The translations under genes were made by a program, and so were the position numbers. The notes beneath the pieces were generated by a model. It had not been told where the DNA came from. It saw nothing but the letters and a program-made list of their open reading frames with translations, and made no database searches. A stretch of 64,000 bases of DNA. Origin: Aneurinibacillus uraniidurans. GTDB taxonomy: Bacteria; Bacillota; Bacilli; Aneurinibacillales; Aneurinibacillaceae. Position 1 is the stretch's first letter; the number at the start of each line of letters is the position of its first letter. The stretch spans positions 2,826,501 to 2,890,500 of the forward strand of contig NZ_CP116902.1 in NCBI RefSeq assembly GCF_028471905.1. Direction: 5' to 3'. Shown one piece after another: positions 51,569-60,760 of this stretch.

Positions 51569-52192
51569 CTAAGATGTAACAGCAGGTGTCAAAATCTGTC
51601 GTACAACTGTATGCACATGCTGTATGGTCTGTTGAATAAACGACTCTTCGAGAGGTTCTAGATAAAATACCTCCCGCACAATCTGCGGATATGTATAGGG
51701 AAACCCAGCTATAGCAAACAAATAAATAATGACATGATCCACGTCAATCAACTTAAATTCCCCTGTCTCCATCCCCTCTTCCAAAACAGAAACAAAATAA
51801 TGTTTTAGACGTGTCAAATATGTACTCATAACCTCTCGCCCAAGCATAGATTCTACAGACAGTTCTCGCTGAATCAAGCGAGTGGTCTGACTCATCTCAC
51901 TCTGAAACCGAATGTGTACCTCTATCATACGATATAGCTGCACATTTGCCCCACCTTGCTCATCACAAGCCTTGCAAGTATCCAAGCGTGCAAAAAGCAA
52001 TTCATAATAGTCCATCATGATCACTTCAAGCAGCCCTTGTTTATGTTTAAAATAATAAGAGATTAGCGCTACGTTCACATCTGCCGCACATGCAATCTGC
52101 CGCACGGTTGTCCTGTCAAACCCCTGCGAATCAAACAACGCAGCCGCTGCGTCAACTATTTTCTGCTTCGTATGCTTCGGTGAACGTTTCAC
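51569..52192 (-). CDS. refZ: TetR-family DNA-binding protein, RefZ-like
   Basis: 207 residues from a GTG at 52192 behind AAGGGGG. The TetR helix-turn-helix is clear: IVDAAAALFDSQGFDRTTVR and AADVNVALISYYFKHKQGLL. RefZ in Bacillus subtilis binds motifs near oriC and, through FtsZ, helps trap chromosome and set polar septa during sporulation. It is called RefZ mainly because it lies beside ezrA and near a DgcP-like gene, the order found in Bacillus subtilis. Confidence 0.78.
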   Translation of the reverse strand: MKRSPKHTKQKIVDAAAALFDSQGFDRTTVRQIACAADVNVALISYYFKHKQGLLEVIMMDYYELLFARLDTCKACDEQGGANVQLYRMIEVHIRFQSEMSQTTRLIQRELSVESMLGREVMSTYLTRLKHYFVSVLEEGMETGEFKLIDVDHVIIYLFAIAGFPYTYPQIVREVFYLEPLEESFIQQTIQHVHTVVRQILTPAVTS

Positions 52193-52205
52193 AGCCTACC
52201 CCCTT

Positions 52206-52236
52206 AAAAAAACCTTGCGTCTATGACAGCAAGGTT
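52206..52236 (-). terminator. terminator of the TVP38-like gene
   Basis: AACCTTGC and GCAAGGTT pair around a ten-base loop; followed by T run on the minus strand. Overlaps the stop codon of the gene. Confidence 0.8.
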
Positions 52237-52883
52237 GGTTCTTTCTTCTTTTTTAGGTAATGAAGTCCAAGGACAAACAGAACCAAGCCGATGATAATGA
52301 TCGTCAACTTTCCTTTATGGTGCTCCCAATTCATTAAATAATGACCAAGAAATGATTCAAAGAGTACAGCCGGGACTTTCCCAATCAGAGTAGCTAACAC
52401 AAACCAGATAGTCGGAACCTTGGAAATTCCAGCCGCCGTATTAATAACACTGGAAGGAAGCACCGGGACCCAGCGTGCCAGAAGAATAATTAAAAATCCA
52501 CGTTTTTCTGCGTGGCGGTTCAAGTTTTTTAGAAAAGAGTGATGGCCGATTTTCTTCTCAGCCCAGTCACGTGCAGCATAACGAGCCAGAAAAAAGTTGG
52601 CCAACGCAGCAGCAACCGCTCCTACCCAATTCACCATAAATCCCGTCCACAGTCCGAACGCCATGACATTCGCACCAGCTAATAGCACAAAAGGAACGAT
52701 CGGAAAAAAAGTCTGGATAACAACCGCAAGAATCGCAATCAAAAACGCGATCCAGCCGTACGATTGAATATACTCAGCTACTTGCTCTACATTTCCTGTA
52801 CGTACGAGCTGTCCAAACTCTGTCTGCATGACAAAATAAATCATGATAGCCAAAAAAAGGACAGAAAAAATAATACGCTTCAA
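52221..52883 (-). CDS. TVP38/TMEM64 family membrane protein (DedA-related)
   Basis: 220 residues from a TTG at 52883 with GGAGG seven bases upstream; an in-frame ATG upstream would give a 271-residue protein with poor signals. About five helices. The VTT domain signature is in the part FPIVPFVLLAGANVMAFG ... GAVAAALANFFLARYAAR and RWVPVLPSSVINTAAGIS. DedA-related proteins function in membrane homeostasis and lipid carrier flipping. It lies between refZ and an MBL hydrolase gene. Confidence 0.85.
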   Translation of the reverse strand: MKRIIFSVLFLAIMIYFVMQTEFGQLVRTGNVEQVAEYIQSYGWIAFLIAILAVVIQTFFPIVPFVLLAGANVMAFGLWTGFMVNWVGAVAAALANFFLARYAARDWAEKKIGHHSFLKNLNRHAEKRGFLIILLARWVPVLPSSVINTAAGISKVPTIWFVLATLIGKVPAVLFESFLGHYLMNWEHHKGKLTIIIIGLVLFVLGLHYLKKKKEPTLLS

Positions 52884-52940
52884 TTGGCTGCCTCCTGTTT
52901 TCACATGCTTACTATCTTGCCTATTATACCACAAATCGAC

Positions 52941-52967
52941 AAAAAAACCCCTCTTATAACAAGAGGT
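52941..52967 (-). terminator. intrinsic terminator of the MBL gene
   Basis: CCTCTT (52950-52955) pairs with AAGAGG (52961-52966); on the minus strand followed by GGTTTTTTT. Confidence 0.75.
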
Positions 52968-52992
52968 CCATAAAAATATCGCTTTTTTCTGA

Positions 52993-53973
52993 TTATTTAT
53001 TCTGGCATTGATAGCGAACGATTCCATCACATACAATACGCTGCACTCTCTCAGTTCTCTCTAGCAAATCCAAATGACCAAGTGTCTCAGAAAATGTGAG
53101 CGGCATCTCTTTTTTATACACTTTTGGAAATAGACGCGCCGACAGTTCAAAAGCCGTCAGCGGGCCCTCTTCTAAAAGCGCTGCAATGCGAGTAGCTCGT
53201 TCCTCCTGACGCTGCAGACGGAGTTGAATCAGTCCTTTAGGATCGTTAATCTCACTTCCATGCGCTGATAGCATCCGCTGTATCGGCATGGATGCGATGC
53301 GACAAAGCGTGTCACGATACACCAGCAGCGGTTTGGGACGTTCTTCTTCTCGGGTTAGTGCTGGCTCAATAAAGGCATTCGATGAAATTTCTTGAATTAA
53401 AAAATCTCCTGACAGCATGAGACCGTCTTCCTCACAATACAAAGCAATATGATTTTGTGTATGTCCGGGTGTATACACAACCTTCCAGCCAGGATGTCCC
53501 GGGAGCTCATCTCCATCTGCAAGCGTTCCATGTACAAAAGCAGGGTCAGCATACATATCCATCATCTCTTGAAAACGCTCCACAGTAGACAGCATCTCCT
53601 CTGGTACCCCATTCTCCCGATACAACCGGTGAAAAAATTCATGATGCCAATTCATAAAGGCCGAATCTCGTTCTATATAAGGAACAGCACCTTCATGTGC
53701 TAAAATGGAAGCTCCTGATTTTTCGGCAATGACCGCAGCCAGTCCGCTATGGTCTACATGCTGATGAGTCAATACAATACGAGCAATGTCCTCAAAACCA
53801 AACTTATGTGTCTGCATAAATCTTTCTATACCACTTAGAGCATCTGAGGTTTTCGGGCCAGTATCTACAAGAGTCCAACCATCTTCTCCTTTCAGCCAAA
53901 AGATATGAATCGGACCTACGTTGAATGGTGTTGGAACTGTAAGACACTCAAGAATGCTAGGTATAATACTCAT
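52993..53973 (-). CDS. metallo-beta-lactamase fold hydrolase
   Basis: 326 residues from the ATG at 53973, following GGGGGGATAAGA. HxHxDH motif in VLTHQHVDHSGLAAV, then VYTPGHTQNHIALYCEEDGLMLSGD and a distal ML-SAHGSEI. The C-terminal ~80 residues look like a winged-helix (GPLTAFELSARLF), as in the LACTB2/MBLAC-like hydrolases. Substrate unknown. A FadR-like palindrome lies 18 bases before the ATG, suggesting a link to fatty-acid metabolism. Confidence 0.88.
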   Translation of the reverse strand: MSIIPSILECLTVPTPFNVGPIHIFWLKGEDGWTLVDTGPKTSDALSGIERFMQTHKFGFEDIARIVLTHQHVDHSGLAAVIAEKSGASILAHEGAVPYIERDSAFMNWHHEFFHRLYRENGVPEEMLSTVERFQEMMDMYADPAFVHGTLADGDELPGHPGWKVVYTPGHTQNHIALYCEEDGLMLSGDFLIQEISSNAFIEPALTREEERPKPLLVYRDTLCRIASMPIQRMLSAHGSEINDPKGLIQLRLQRQEERATRIAALLEEGPLTAFELSARLFPKVYKKEMPLTFSETLGHLDLLERTERVQRIVCDGIVRYQCQNK

Positions 53974-53990
53974 TCTTATCCCCCCCAAGC

Positions 53991-54008
53991 TGACTGAATA
54001 ATCATTCA
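53991..54008. promoter_or_regulatory. FadR-like operator upstream of the MBL gene
   Basis: TGACTGAATAATCATTCA matches the Bacillus FadR (TetR type) consensus TGAATGANTANTCATTCA with one mismatch. Located just upstream of the ribosome binding site, a position suited to repression. Confidence 0.6.
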
Positions 54009-54017
54009 TATCATAAG

Positions 54018-54053
54018 ATAAATAAAGCTTCCATACTCGGAAGCTTTATTTAT
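54018..54053. terminator. terminator of the diguanylate cyclase gene
   Basis: ATAAATAAAGCTTCC pairs with GGAAGCTTTATTTAT around ATACTC; it works for the leftward dgcP transcript and leaves little room for a promoter of the MBL gene. Confidence 0.85.
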
Positions 54054-54057
54054 TTCA

Positions 54058-56334
54058 TTAATCTGCTTCACACATACGATTGCGACCGCTGCGTTTTGCA
54101 CGGTATAATGCTTCATCAGCTTTCTGAAATAGCACTTCTACAGCAAGCTCATTATTATCACGCGACCAGACCGCAATACCACCTGAAATCGTAACTTTTG
54201 GTGCCGTCTCATTCATGACATTTATACGCAGACGCTCTGCAACCTGTCTGGCGATATCATCTCCAACACACGGCAAATATACCGCCATTTCTTCCCCGCC
54301 CCAACGAGCTGCTACATCGGACAGACGAATTGACTTGTTCAATATATCTGATACCTGAATAAGAATCTCATCGCCTACCTGATGACCATATGTATCATTG
54401 ACATTTTTGAAATGGTCGACATCAAGCAAAATTAAAGCTCCGCAAGCATCCCGCTGATACGATTGACTAATAACATCATACAAGTATTTACGACTGTATA
54501 AGCCTGTCAAATTATCTGTGATCACCATACGCTCAACTTCCGCATGAAGAGATGCGTTCGTTACAGCAACTTTAACATGACGTGCAAGCATCTGCAGGCG
54601 TTTAAAGTCATCAAAAGTATAGCGATTTGGCTGCGAGTCCGTAAGCACAATTGCCCCTTCTACCTTATTGTTATCAATGAAAGGAACCGCCATAAGGGAC
54701 CGACAGGCAAATACCGATACAATTTCCTCCATACCACTAGCATCAGCGAGCAGAAGAGACTCTTTATTGAGAAGCAGGTCGCGCAGACGACTGTTTTCTG
54801 TAATTTCGAGAACGTTATCCTCTTTCTTATCGGTTGAAGCCTGAATAATAAATTGAGGACTATCATCGACGCGGGATAGAATACAACAGTGTTCAGCACG
54901 AAACGTCTCTGTGAGTTTATGAATAATGGAAGCAAGCAAATCATCTAGCCGAATGTTTTTGTTAAGTTGGCTGGTCATTTCATCAATTAGCAGGAGTTCT
55001 TTAATAAGGTTTTGCGACTGCTGGTATAGCTGCGCATTCTCAAACGCACTTCCCGCCGTATCCGCAAGCATCGTGATATATTCAATTTCCCCTGGATGAA
55101 GGGACAGCGATTCTTTCGTGTACAGCTCAATAACCCCGTATACTCCCTGTTTACCCCGTAGTGGAGAAGCTAGTGTCAGTGCTCGATCTCCCTTTGACTG
55201 CACAAGCATCGTCCGCCCCTCCATAAAAGCCCGTGAACTGACATCATTTACATCAAATGTAAATTGCTTAACAGGAAGCTTGGAAAATGTATCGTGTGAC
55301 AGCCATAAATCGACCTGCATTTTCGGATACAGCTTTTTTGTATTTTTAATTACAGCTTCAAGCACATCCTCTACATTAATAGAAGAATGGATTTTTTTCG
55401 TTACTTCAAACAGCAGTGTGCGCTTTTGTTCATCTCTTTCGAGGCGCATATACATCATGGCATTGTACACAGCTAGACTCAAATCTTTAGCGAAGCGCTC
55501 TACAAACAGCTTCTCTCGCTCTGAAATCGGCTGTGCTTTCGAACGAAGGACAGCAATTACACCAATAATTTTCTCCCCATACCGGAGCGGAGAAATCACA
55601 TAGCTTTCTTCAAAAGCATCGGGATTATCAAAAAGAGTTCGAATATTCGAATTTTCATTCGTGAGCTGCGTTCGCTTATTTGTAAATAAATGTGTCACCT
55701 GTGTATACACAGTATGAATATCCCGAATCATATGACGATCCCAACGGCGAATTCTCTTTTTACTGACGGTCCAGTGCGGTGATATATCTTGCTCAGCATC
55801 ATATACCATTGCCCAGCACTCTGTCTGATCCAGGCTTGCAGCAAGTCTTTCTGAAATAATTTCCATAATCCGGTCCAGATGCAGCGTCTCATTCACTGCT
55901 TTTAAACAAGCAGAAATGCTCTTAGCTACGTATTGTTCTTGCACCATACGAAATAACGAAGCAGTCCCCTGTACAAATGAAAACCCACATTTTGAGTCAA
56001 CCTCCTGAGAAAAAGTCGCCCCGATATAGCCCGGAAACCATACATTTTCTAGAACCGGAACACAGATTGTATAGTTCCCATCCTGCTCCGCAATATAAGG
56101 TTCCGCTGCTAAAACCGGATACGATTTCTCTAACGAACAGAGTGGATCGCCGATTCTGCGCCCTGCAACAGTACGTCCCATCTCATCTACTACAAACAAC
56201 CAGCCTACATCAGCCGGAAACGATGAAGTAGAGAGAAACGTCTGACTGTACCGAAATACCTCCATCAGGTATCTGGCATAAAATGAATCTGCTATAACCT
56301 GCTTATCTTCAACATACACAAGGTCATTATTCAC
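54058..56334 (-). CDS. dgcP: multi-GAF diguanylate cyclase, DgcP/YtrP-like
   Basis: 758 residues from a GTG at 56334 (AGAGGG upstream). An N-terminal sensory segment (about 1-150), then GAF-like domains (about 150-300, 305-435, 445-595) and a C-terminal GGDEF with GGEEM at 679-683. Bacillus subtilis DgcP (YtrP, about 579 residues) is a GAF-GGDEF enzyme in the same place beside rpsD and refZ, so this is its longer counterpart. GGEEM is a permitted variant of the GGDEF active site, so activity is likely. Confidence 0.87.
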   Translation of the reverse strand: MNNDLVYVEDKQVIADSFYARYLMEVFRYSQTFLSTSSFPADVGWLFVVDEMGRTVAGRRIGDPLCSLEKSYPVLAAEPYIAEQDGNYTICVPVLENVWFPGYIGATFSQEVDSKCGFSFVQGTASLFRMVQEQYVAKSISACLKAVNETLHLDRIMEIISERLAASLDQTECWAMVYDAEQDISPHWTVSKKRIRRWDRHMIRDIHTVYTQVTHLFTNKRTQLTNENSNIRTLFDNPDAFEESYVISPLRYGEKIIGVIAVLRSKAQPISEREKLFVERFAKDLSLAVYNAMMYMRLERDEQKRTLLFEVTKKIHSSINVEDVLEAVIKNTKKLYPKMQVDLWLSHDTFSKLPVKQFTFDVNDVSSRAFMEGRTMLVQSKGDRALTLASPLRGKQGVYGVIELYTKESLSLHPGEIEYITMLADTAGSAFENAQLYQQSQNLIKELLLIDEMTSQLNKNIRLDDLLASIIHKLTETFRAEHCCILSRVDDSPQFIIQASTDKKEDNVLEITENSRLRDLLLNKESLLLADASGMEEIVSVFACRSLMAVPFIDNNKVEGAIVLTDSQPNRYTFDDFKRLQMLARHVKVAVTNASLHAEVERMVITDNLTGLYSRKYLYDVISQSYQRDACGALILLDVDHFKNVNDTYGHQVGDEILIQVSDILNKSIRLSDVAARWGGEEMAVYLPCVGDDIARQVAERLRINVMNETAPKVTISGGIAVWSRDNNELAVEVLFQKADEALYRAKRSGRNRMCEAD

Positions 56335-56371
56335 AGTTCCGCCCTCTTTCTATCCCACTACACTATGGCTT

Positions 56372-56974
56372 CTATAAATGACTTCCATCATTAATCGTAT
56401 GCACGATCCAGGCATCTACTCGATACTCTACATGAGCAAGTGCCGTATTCGCCCATTTCGTTTTTCCGGTTCCGTATTTCCCGCTACTCATATAATGGAG
56501 CAAAGCATTAAGCATCCCTCCGTGACTAATCACAGCAAGATGTTTAGAGGTATTCTCCTCAAGAATGGATTGCAGACAGCTCATCCCCCGCTGCTGCATG
56601 GATAGAAATGTCTCAATATTGTAGCGACGATTCTGTTCCGTCCATGTATTTACATCCGGTATCTCTGCCTGCACTTCCTCATAATGCTTCCCTTCCCACT
56701 CTCCGTAATGTCGTTCACGAAACTCACGAAAGCAATGAATAGACAAGCCCAGACGTGTTGCGAGTGGACGTGCTGTCTCAACTGCACGCTGCAGGTCACT
56801 CACGCAAATTCGATCAATTGGAATATGCTGCAGACGTTCTGCTAGGCAAAGCGCCTGTTCTCTACCTGCCTGATTAAGTGGGATATCACTATGTCCCTGA
56901 ATACGACGTCCTACATTCCAATCTGTTTCTCCATGTCGGATGAGATAAATGTGCGTACTTGAATGAATGTCCAT
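56372..56974 (-). CDS. histidine phosphatase family protein (phosphoglycerate mutase-like)
   Basis: 200 residues, with the catalytic YLIRHGETDWNVGRRIQGHS at the N-terminus and the second His in VISHGGMLNALLHYM. Branch-1 histidine phosphatase; the substrate (a sugar phosphate or alpha-ribazole phosphate) is undetermined. ATG at 56974 behind GGAAGGATG. It lies upstream of dgcP in the same orientation. Confidence 0.88.
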   Translation of the reverse strand: MDIHSSTHIYLIRHGETDWNVGRRIQGHSDIPLNQAGREQALCLAERLQHIPIDRICVSDLQRAVETARPLATRLGLSIHCFREFRERHYGEWEGKHYEEVQAEIPDVNTWTEQNRRYNIETFLSMQQRGMSCLQSILEENTSKHLAVISHGGMLNALLHYMSSGKYGTGKTKWANTALAHVEYRVDAWIVHTINDGSHL

Positions 56975-57057
56975 GAAACATCCTTCCCAGTTTTTTTCCT
57001 ATTTCCAATTATACGCAATATTAAATTAGGTTTCACGCATTATTTTACGGCTCATAT

Positions 57058-57083
57058 AAAAAAGCCTGGAGAACCAGGCTTTT
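57058..57083 (-). terminator. terminator of trpB
   Basis: GCCTGG pairs with CCAGGC, with a T run following in the minus direction. Confidence 0.85.
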
Positions 57084-57087
57084 ATGC

Positions 57088-58284
57088 CTATATTTTAGCT
57101 TGTTGCATCATGTCGAACACCTGCTGTACGTCCTTATCGCCACGCCCGGATACATTGACAACAATCGTCTGTTCCGTGGATAACGTCGGTGCGAGCTTCA
57201 ATGCATAAGCTACCGCATGTGAGCTTTCAATTGCCGGAATAATTCCCTCCGTACGTGAAAGCGTATGGAAAGCATCTAGCGCTTCCTGATCCTCAATGGC
57301 TACATAATCAGCTCGACCTATTGCTTTGTAGTAACTATGTTCCGGACCGACACCCGGATAGTCTAGTCCAGCTGCAACAGAATGAGTAGAAGCAATCTCA
57401 CCGTTCTCATCTTTCATCATATAGCATTTGAAGCCGTGCAGGATTCCTGGTTCTCCTGTATTTAGTGGAGCTGCATGCTCTCCCGTAGATAATCCGCGCC
57501 CGCCAGGCTCTACACCCACGATTTTAACATCGCGGTCATTAAAAAATGGCGCGAACAGTCCAATTGCATTGCTACCGCCACCAACACATGCTACGACATA
57601 ATCTGGTAGGCGTCCTTCTTTCTCCAAATGCTGTGCACGTACTTCCTGGCCGATAATAGATTGAAAGTGACGCACAATTGTCGGGTACGGGTGTGGGCCG
57701 ACAGCAGAACCAAGCAAATAGAACGTATTCTCATAGTTTTGTGCGTAGTCTGTAAGGGCCGCATCGACCGCCTCTTTCAATGTCTGCGCTCCATCTTGTA
57801 CCGCTACAACTTGCGCGCCGAGAAGCTCCATCCGAAATACATTTAATGCCTGCCTTTTAGCATCAACTGCTCCCATATATACTACACATTCCATGCCAAA
57901 CATTGCGCAGGCAGTAGCCGTTGCTACACCATGTTGTCCAGCACCGGTCTCTGCGATTACACGTTTTGCACCCATCCGCTTAGCCAGTAGAACTTGGCCC
58001 ATTACATTATTAATCTTATGAGAGCCAGTGTGGTTCAAATCCTCACGCTTCAGATAAATTTTCGCGCCGCCAAGCTTCTCTGTCAGGCGCTCCGCATAAT
58101 ACAGCGGGTTTGGACGACCTACATATTCTTTCAGGTAATAATTTAATTCTTCAATAAATTCCGGATCTTCCTTATACTTCTCGAATGCAACTTCCAAGTG
58201 GTCAAGCGCTGCTTGAAGTGGTTCCGGTACGAAGCTGCCGCCAAATTCCCCAAAATACCCTTTTTTTGTTTCAACTTTGCTCAT
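57088..58284 (-). CDS. trpB: tryptophan synthase beta chain
   Basis: 398 residues, standard TrpB1. N-terminus [20 protein letters not shown], the PLP lysine in [15 protein letters not shown], and [20 protein letters not shown]. It makes tryptophan from indole and serine. No other trp gene lies beside it, so it is a stand-alone copy or a displaced operon member. ATG at 58284 behind GAGGAG. An 8-bp inverted repeat precedes the ribosome binding site. Confidence 0.95.
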   Translation of the reverse strand: MSKVETKKGYFGEFGGSFVPEPLQAALDHLEVAFEKYKEDPEFIEELNYYLKEYVGRPNPLYYAERLTEKLGGAKIYLKREDLNHTGSHKINNVMGQVLLAKRMGAKRVIAETGAGQHGVATATACAMFGMECVVYMGAVDAKRQALNVFRMELLGAQVVAVQDGAQTLKEAVDAALTDYAQNYENTFYLLGSAVGPHPYPTIVRHFQSIIGQEVRAQHLEKEGRLPDYVVACVGGGSNAIGLFAPFFNDRDVKIVGVEPGGRGLSTGEHAAPLNTGEPGILHGFKCYMMKDENGEIASTHSVAAGLDYPGVGPEHSYYKAIGRADYVAIEDQEALDAFHTLSRTEGIIPAIESSHAVAYALKLAPTLSTEQTIVVNVSGRGDKDVQQVFDMMQQAKI

Positions 58285-58309
58285 CTTTTCTTTTCTCCTC
58301 TCAAACTAT

Positions 58310-58331
58310 GCAATATGCTCGATCATATTGC
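58310..58331. promoter_or_regulatory. inverted repeat in the trpB leader
   Basis: GCAATATG, loop CTCGAT, CATATTGC: a perfect 8-bp inverted repeat 26 bases before the trpB ATG. An operator or short leader hairpin. No T-box or TRAP-type triplet array is visible. Confidence 0.45.
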
Positions 58332-58470
58332 CTATGATATGCTATGTTTGTTATTGTACTATATTTGTACATATTTTTTCAGTGTTTTTTTGTTCATTTT
58401 TACCAAAGTTTCTGCCAGACTACCCAGATTATTTCTGCTTCTGGCAACACAGAAAGGATTCGACTGTCTT

Positions 58471-59385
58471 ATGAACGCCCGCACATTTTTTACTTCACGA
58501 GCTGGACTCGCCAGCACCGCTGCTTTTGTCTGCCTGCTGTGGGGCAGCGCATTTCCCTTTATTAAGCTCAGCTACCCGCTGCTTGATATTCGGCCAGGCG
58601 AAATGTCCGAACAGATCTTGTTTGCCGGCTACCGCTTTTTTCTCGCTTCCCTTATGTTATGGTTCTTCCTGATTCTAACCAGGCGCCCTCTTCGCATTAC
58701 ACGTGCAGCGCTGCCTGCCCTGCTGCAAATCGGATTATTTCAAACGACCTTACAGTATGTACTATTCTATATCGGGCTCAGTTACAGCACCGGTATTCAA
58801 GGGTCAATTATTAGCGGTTCCGCTACGTTTTTCTCGATTTTGCTTGCCCACTATTTATATAGCAATGATCGGATGAACACGCGGCGTATTATCGGTCTCA
58901 CGCTCGGTTTCGCAGGGGTACTGCTTGCAAGCGGCACAACAGGTACACTGACCTTCTCCTTTGGTCTGGGCGAGTTTGCTTTGCTCGCTTCTGCTTTTTG
59001 CAATGCATTCGGTGGCATTCTGGCTAAAAATCGGGCCGCATCGTTTGACACCGTATATTTGACTACCTATCAGATGATGATTGGCTCGCTCTTTCTACTT
59101 GGATTCGGAGCAATGGGGGCAGGAGTTGCTCCATTCCATTTCAATGGACAGGCACTTGTATACTTACTTTATTTGTCGTTCCTATCGGCAGCAGGATTTT
59201 CACTCTGGAATACACTGCTTTCCTATAATAAGGTCGGACGCGTATCCATGTATTTTTTCTTAATTCCGGTATTTGGGGTACTGCTATCAGCACTTTTGCT
59301 GCACGAAACCCTGCATAAAATTGTTTTCATCGCCCTTTTATTAGTCACAGCCGGAATTTACATTGTTAATCGTGAAAAAAGTTGA
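58471..59385 (+). CDS. EamA family transporter
   Basis: 304 residues from the ATG at 58471; the nearest site AAAGGA is 12 bases away, so initiation is weak. Ten helices in two EamA repeats, opening with CLLWGSAFPFIKLSYPLLD, with the second repeat around LLASAFCNAFGGILAKNRA. Drug/metabolite exporter of unknown substrate. The rpsD promoter overlaps the stop codon. Confidence 0.88.
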   Translation: MNARTFFTSRAGLASTAAFVCLLWGSAFPFIKLSYPLLDIRPGEMSEQILFAGYRFFLASLMLWFFLILTRRPLRITRAALPALLQIGLFQTTLQYVLFYIGLSYSTGIQGSIISGSATFFSILLAHYLYSNDRMNTRRIIGLTLGFAGVLLASGTTGTLTFSFGLGEFALLASAFCNAFGGILAKNRAASFDTVYLTTYQMMIGSLFLLGFGAMGAGVAPFHFNGQALVYLLYLSFLSAAGFSLWNTLLSYNKVGRVSMYFFLIPVFGVLLSALLLHETLHKIVFIALLLVTAGIYIVNREKS

Positions 59386-59409
59386 CTTTTCTTTTCTAAA
59401 CACTATAAT
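59382..59409 (+). promoter_or_regulatory. rpsD promoter
   Basis: TTGACT (59382-59387), 16-base spacer, TATAAT (59404-59409): a strong sigma-A promoter that overlaps the end of the EamA gene. Confidence 0.85.
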
Positions 59410-59416
59410 ATAGGTT

Positions 59417-59610
59417 ATGTGCTTAATCAGGGTAGCAATGATTGCAGGTACAAACGTCTAGTCTTTTTCATAGCTTCCTCCCTTCAGGGCGAACGTGATT
59501 CGACTCCGAACGGAGCATGCGGCGGAAACGCTACCGTCCGAAGAGCATGGCGACAAGTAAGGAACTAGCTAGGCGGAAGTAAACACCTGCTTAATCTTAA
59601 CGCAAAGGGG
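59417..59610 (+). ncRNA. rpsD 5' leader (S4-binding autoregulatory RNA)
   Basis: About 195 bases between the promoter and the rpsD ribosome binding site, GC-richer than other leaders and with short complementary segments. Bacillus subtilis rpsD has a long leader bound by S4 to repress its own translation. This identity is inferred from position and length; I did not derive a full secondary structure. Exact ends are approximate. Confidence 0.65.
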
Positions 59611-59621
59611 AACGAATTAAT

Positions 59622-60218
59622 ATGGCACGTTATACTGGCCCACGCCACAAACTGGCTCGTCGTCTGGGTATCTCCCTCGACGGTACAGGCAAAGACATCA
59701 AACGCAACTTCCCACCGGGACAACACGGACATGCTCGCCGTAAAATGAGCGAATATGCGCTGCAGCTTACTGAAAAGCAAAAACTGCGCCACATGTTCGG
59801 CATGATGGAAAAACAATTCCGCAGAACTTTTGACGATGCAGGTAGAATGCAAGGCGTACACGGCGAGAACTTCATGAAGCTTCTCGAATCCCGTCTTGAC
59901 AACCTCGTATACCGTCTTGGTTTCGCGACAACTCGTCCGGCTGCTCGTCAGCTGACTACACACGGTCACATCACTGTAAACGGCAAGAAAGTAAACATCC
60001 CTTCTTACCGTGTAAAACCAGGCGATGTAATCGGCCTGCGTGAAAAAAGCCGTAACCTGACAATCGTAAAAGAAGCTATTGAAGCTCGTGTATTCCTGCC
60101 GAACTTCTTAAGCTTTGATGAAGCAAAAGTCGAAGGTACATTCACTCGTCTTCCAGACCGTGAAGAAATGCCGGCTGAAATCAACGAAAAACTGATCGTT
60201 GAGTACTATTCTCGTTAA
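59622..60218 (+). CDS. rpsD: 30S ribosomal protein S4
   Basis: 198 residues, starting [20 protein letters not shown], with the S4 RNA-binding domain ([20 protein letters not shown]). It binds 16S rRNA and nucleates the 30S body. AAAGGGG lies twelve bases before the ATG. Highly conserved and certain. Its own leader upstream suggests autogenous control. Confidence 0.99.
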   Translation: MARYTGPRHKLARRLGISLDGTGKDIKRNFPPGQHGHARRKMSEYALQLTEKQKLRHMFGMMEKQFRRTFDDAGRMQGVHGENFMKLLESRLDNLVYRLGFATTRPAARQLTTHGHITVNGKKVNIPSYRVKPGDVIGLREKSRNLTIVKEAIEARVFLPNFLSFDEAKVEGTFTRLPDREEMPAEINEKLIVEYYSR

Positions 60219-60235
60219 TAGATTACTTGACGTCA

Positions 60236-60267
60236 AAATCTCACCGCTTAGGCGGTGGGATTTTTTT
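60236..60267 (+). terminator. terminator of rpsD
   Basis: AAATCTCACCGC, loop TTAG, GCGGTGGGATTT, followed by a T run. Confidence 0.88.
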
Positions 60268-60278
60268 ACCCCAAAACA

Positions 60279-60294
60279 TTTACGTTTACGTAAA
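60279..60294. promoter_or_regulatory. MerR-type operator
   Basis: TTTACG-TTTA-CGTAAA, a perfect six-base inverted repeat about 18 bases before the merR-like ATG. Probably the binding site of the regulator itself. Confidence 0.5.
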
Positions 60295-60311
60295 AGTTAA
60301 GGAGAGAGATT

Positions 60312-60758
60312 ATGGAATATAAAATTGAAGATGTAGCACGCAAAACCGGATTGACCAAACGCGCTCTTCGCTACTACGAAGAGCTTGGTCTTATTACCCC
60401 ATCTACCCGAAGCGATGGAGGCTACCGGATGTACACCGATGCAGATATCGATCAGATTATACATGTAAAAAATTTACGTGATCTGCTGGGCGTGTCGCTA
60501 TCAGAAATTAAAGAACATGTCGATCTTGAACAGCAGGTGGCCACCCTGCGAACCGTTTATTTCAGCGCAAAAGATCAGCAAAAGGTAGAAGAGTCCCTAT
60601 GTTTGCTAACACAATTAGAAACAACGATTCATAAACAGCAGATTTTGTTACAACATAAAATAGAAAGTATGAAGCAAATTTTAGAGACTTATGAAGAAAA
60701 ATTGACACGGATTCATGTAAAAAAGCAGGAGCTAGAAGCTCTTACACGGAGGGAATAG
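60312..60758 (+). CDS. MerR-family regulator, YfmP-like
   Basis: 148 residues. Typical MerR helix-turn-helix, with KIEDVARKTGLTKRALRYYE and GLITPSTRSDGGYRMYTDAD, then a long coiled-coil dimerisation helix and a variable C-terminus with no metal-binding Cys. Two bases before an MFS transporter. In Bacillus subtilis the YfmP MerR controls yfmPO; this pair has the same organisation. ATG at 60312 behind AAGGAGAGAG. Confidence 0.87.
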   Translation: MEYKIEDVARKTGLTKRALRYYEELGLITPSTRSDGGYRMYTDADIDQIIHVKNLRDLLGVSLSEIKEHVDLEQQVATLRTVYFSAKDQQKVEESLCLLTQLETTIHKQQILLQHKIESMKQILETYEEKLTRIHVKKQELEALTRRE

Positions 60759-60760
60759 TC

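Noticed and set aside
58285-58470. Possible T-box or trp leader before trpB
   Set aside because: No T-box core sequence and no GAG/TAG triplet series.
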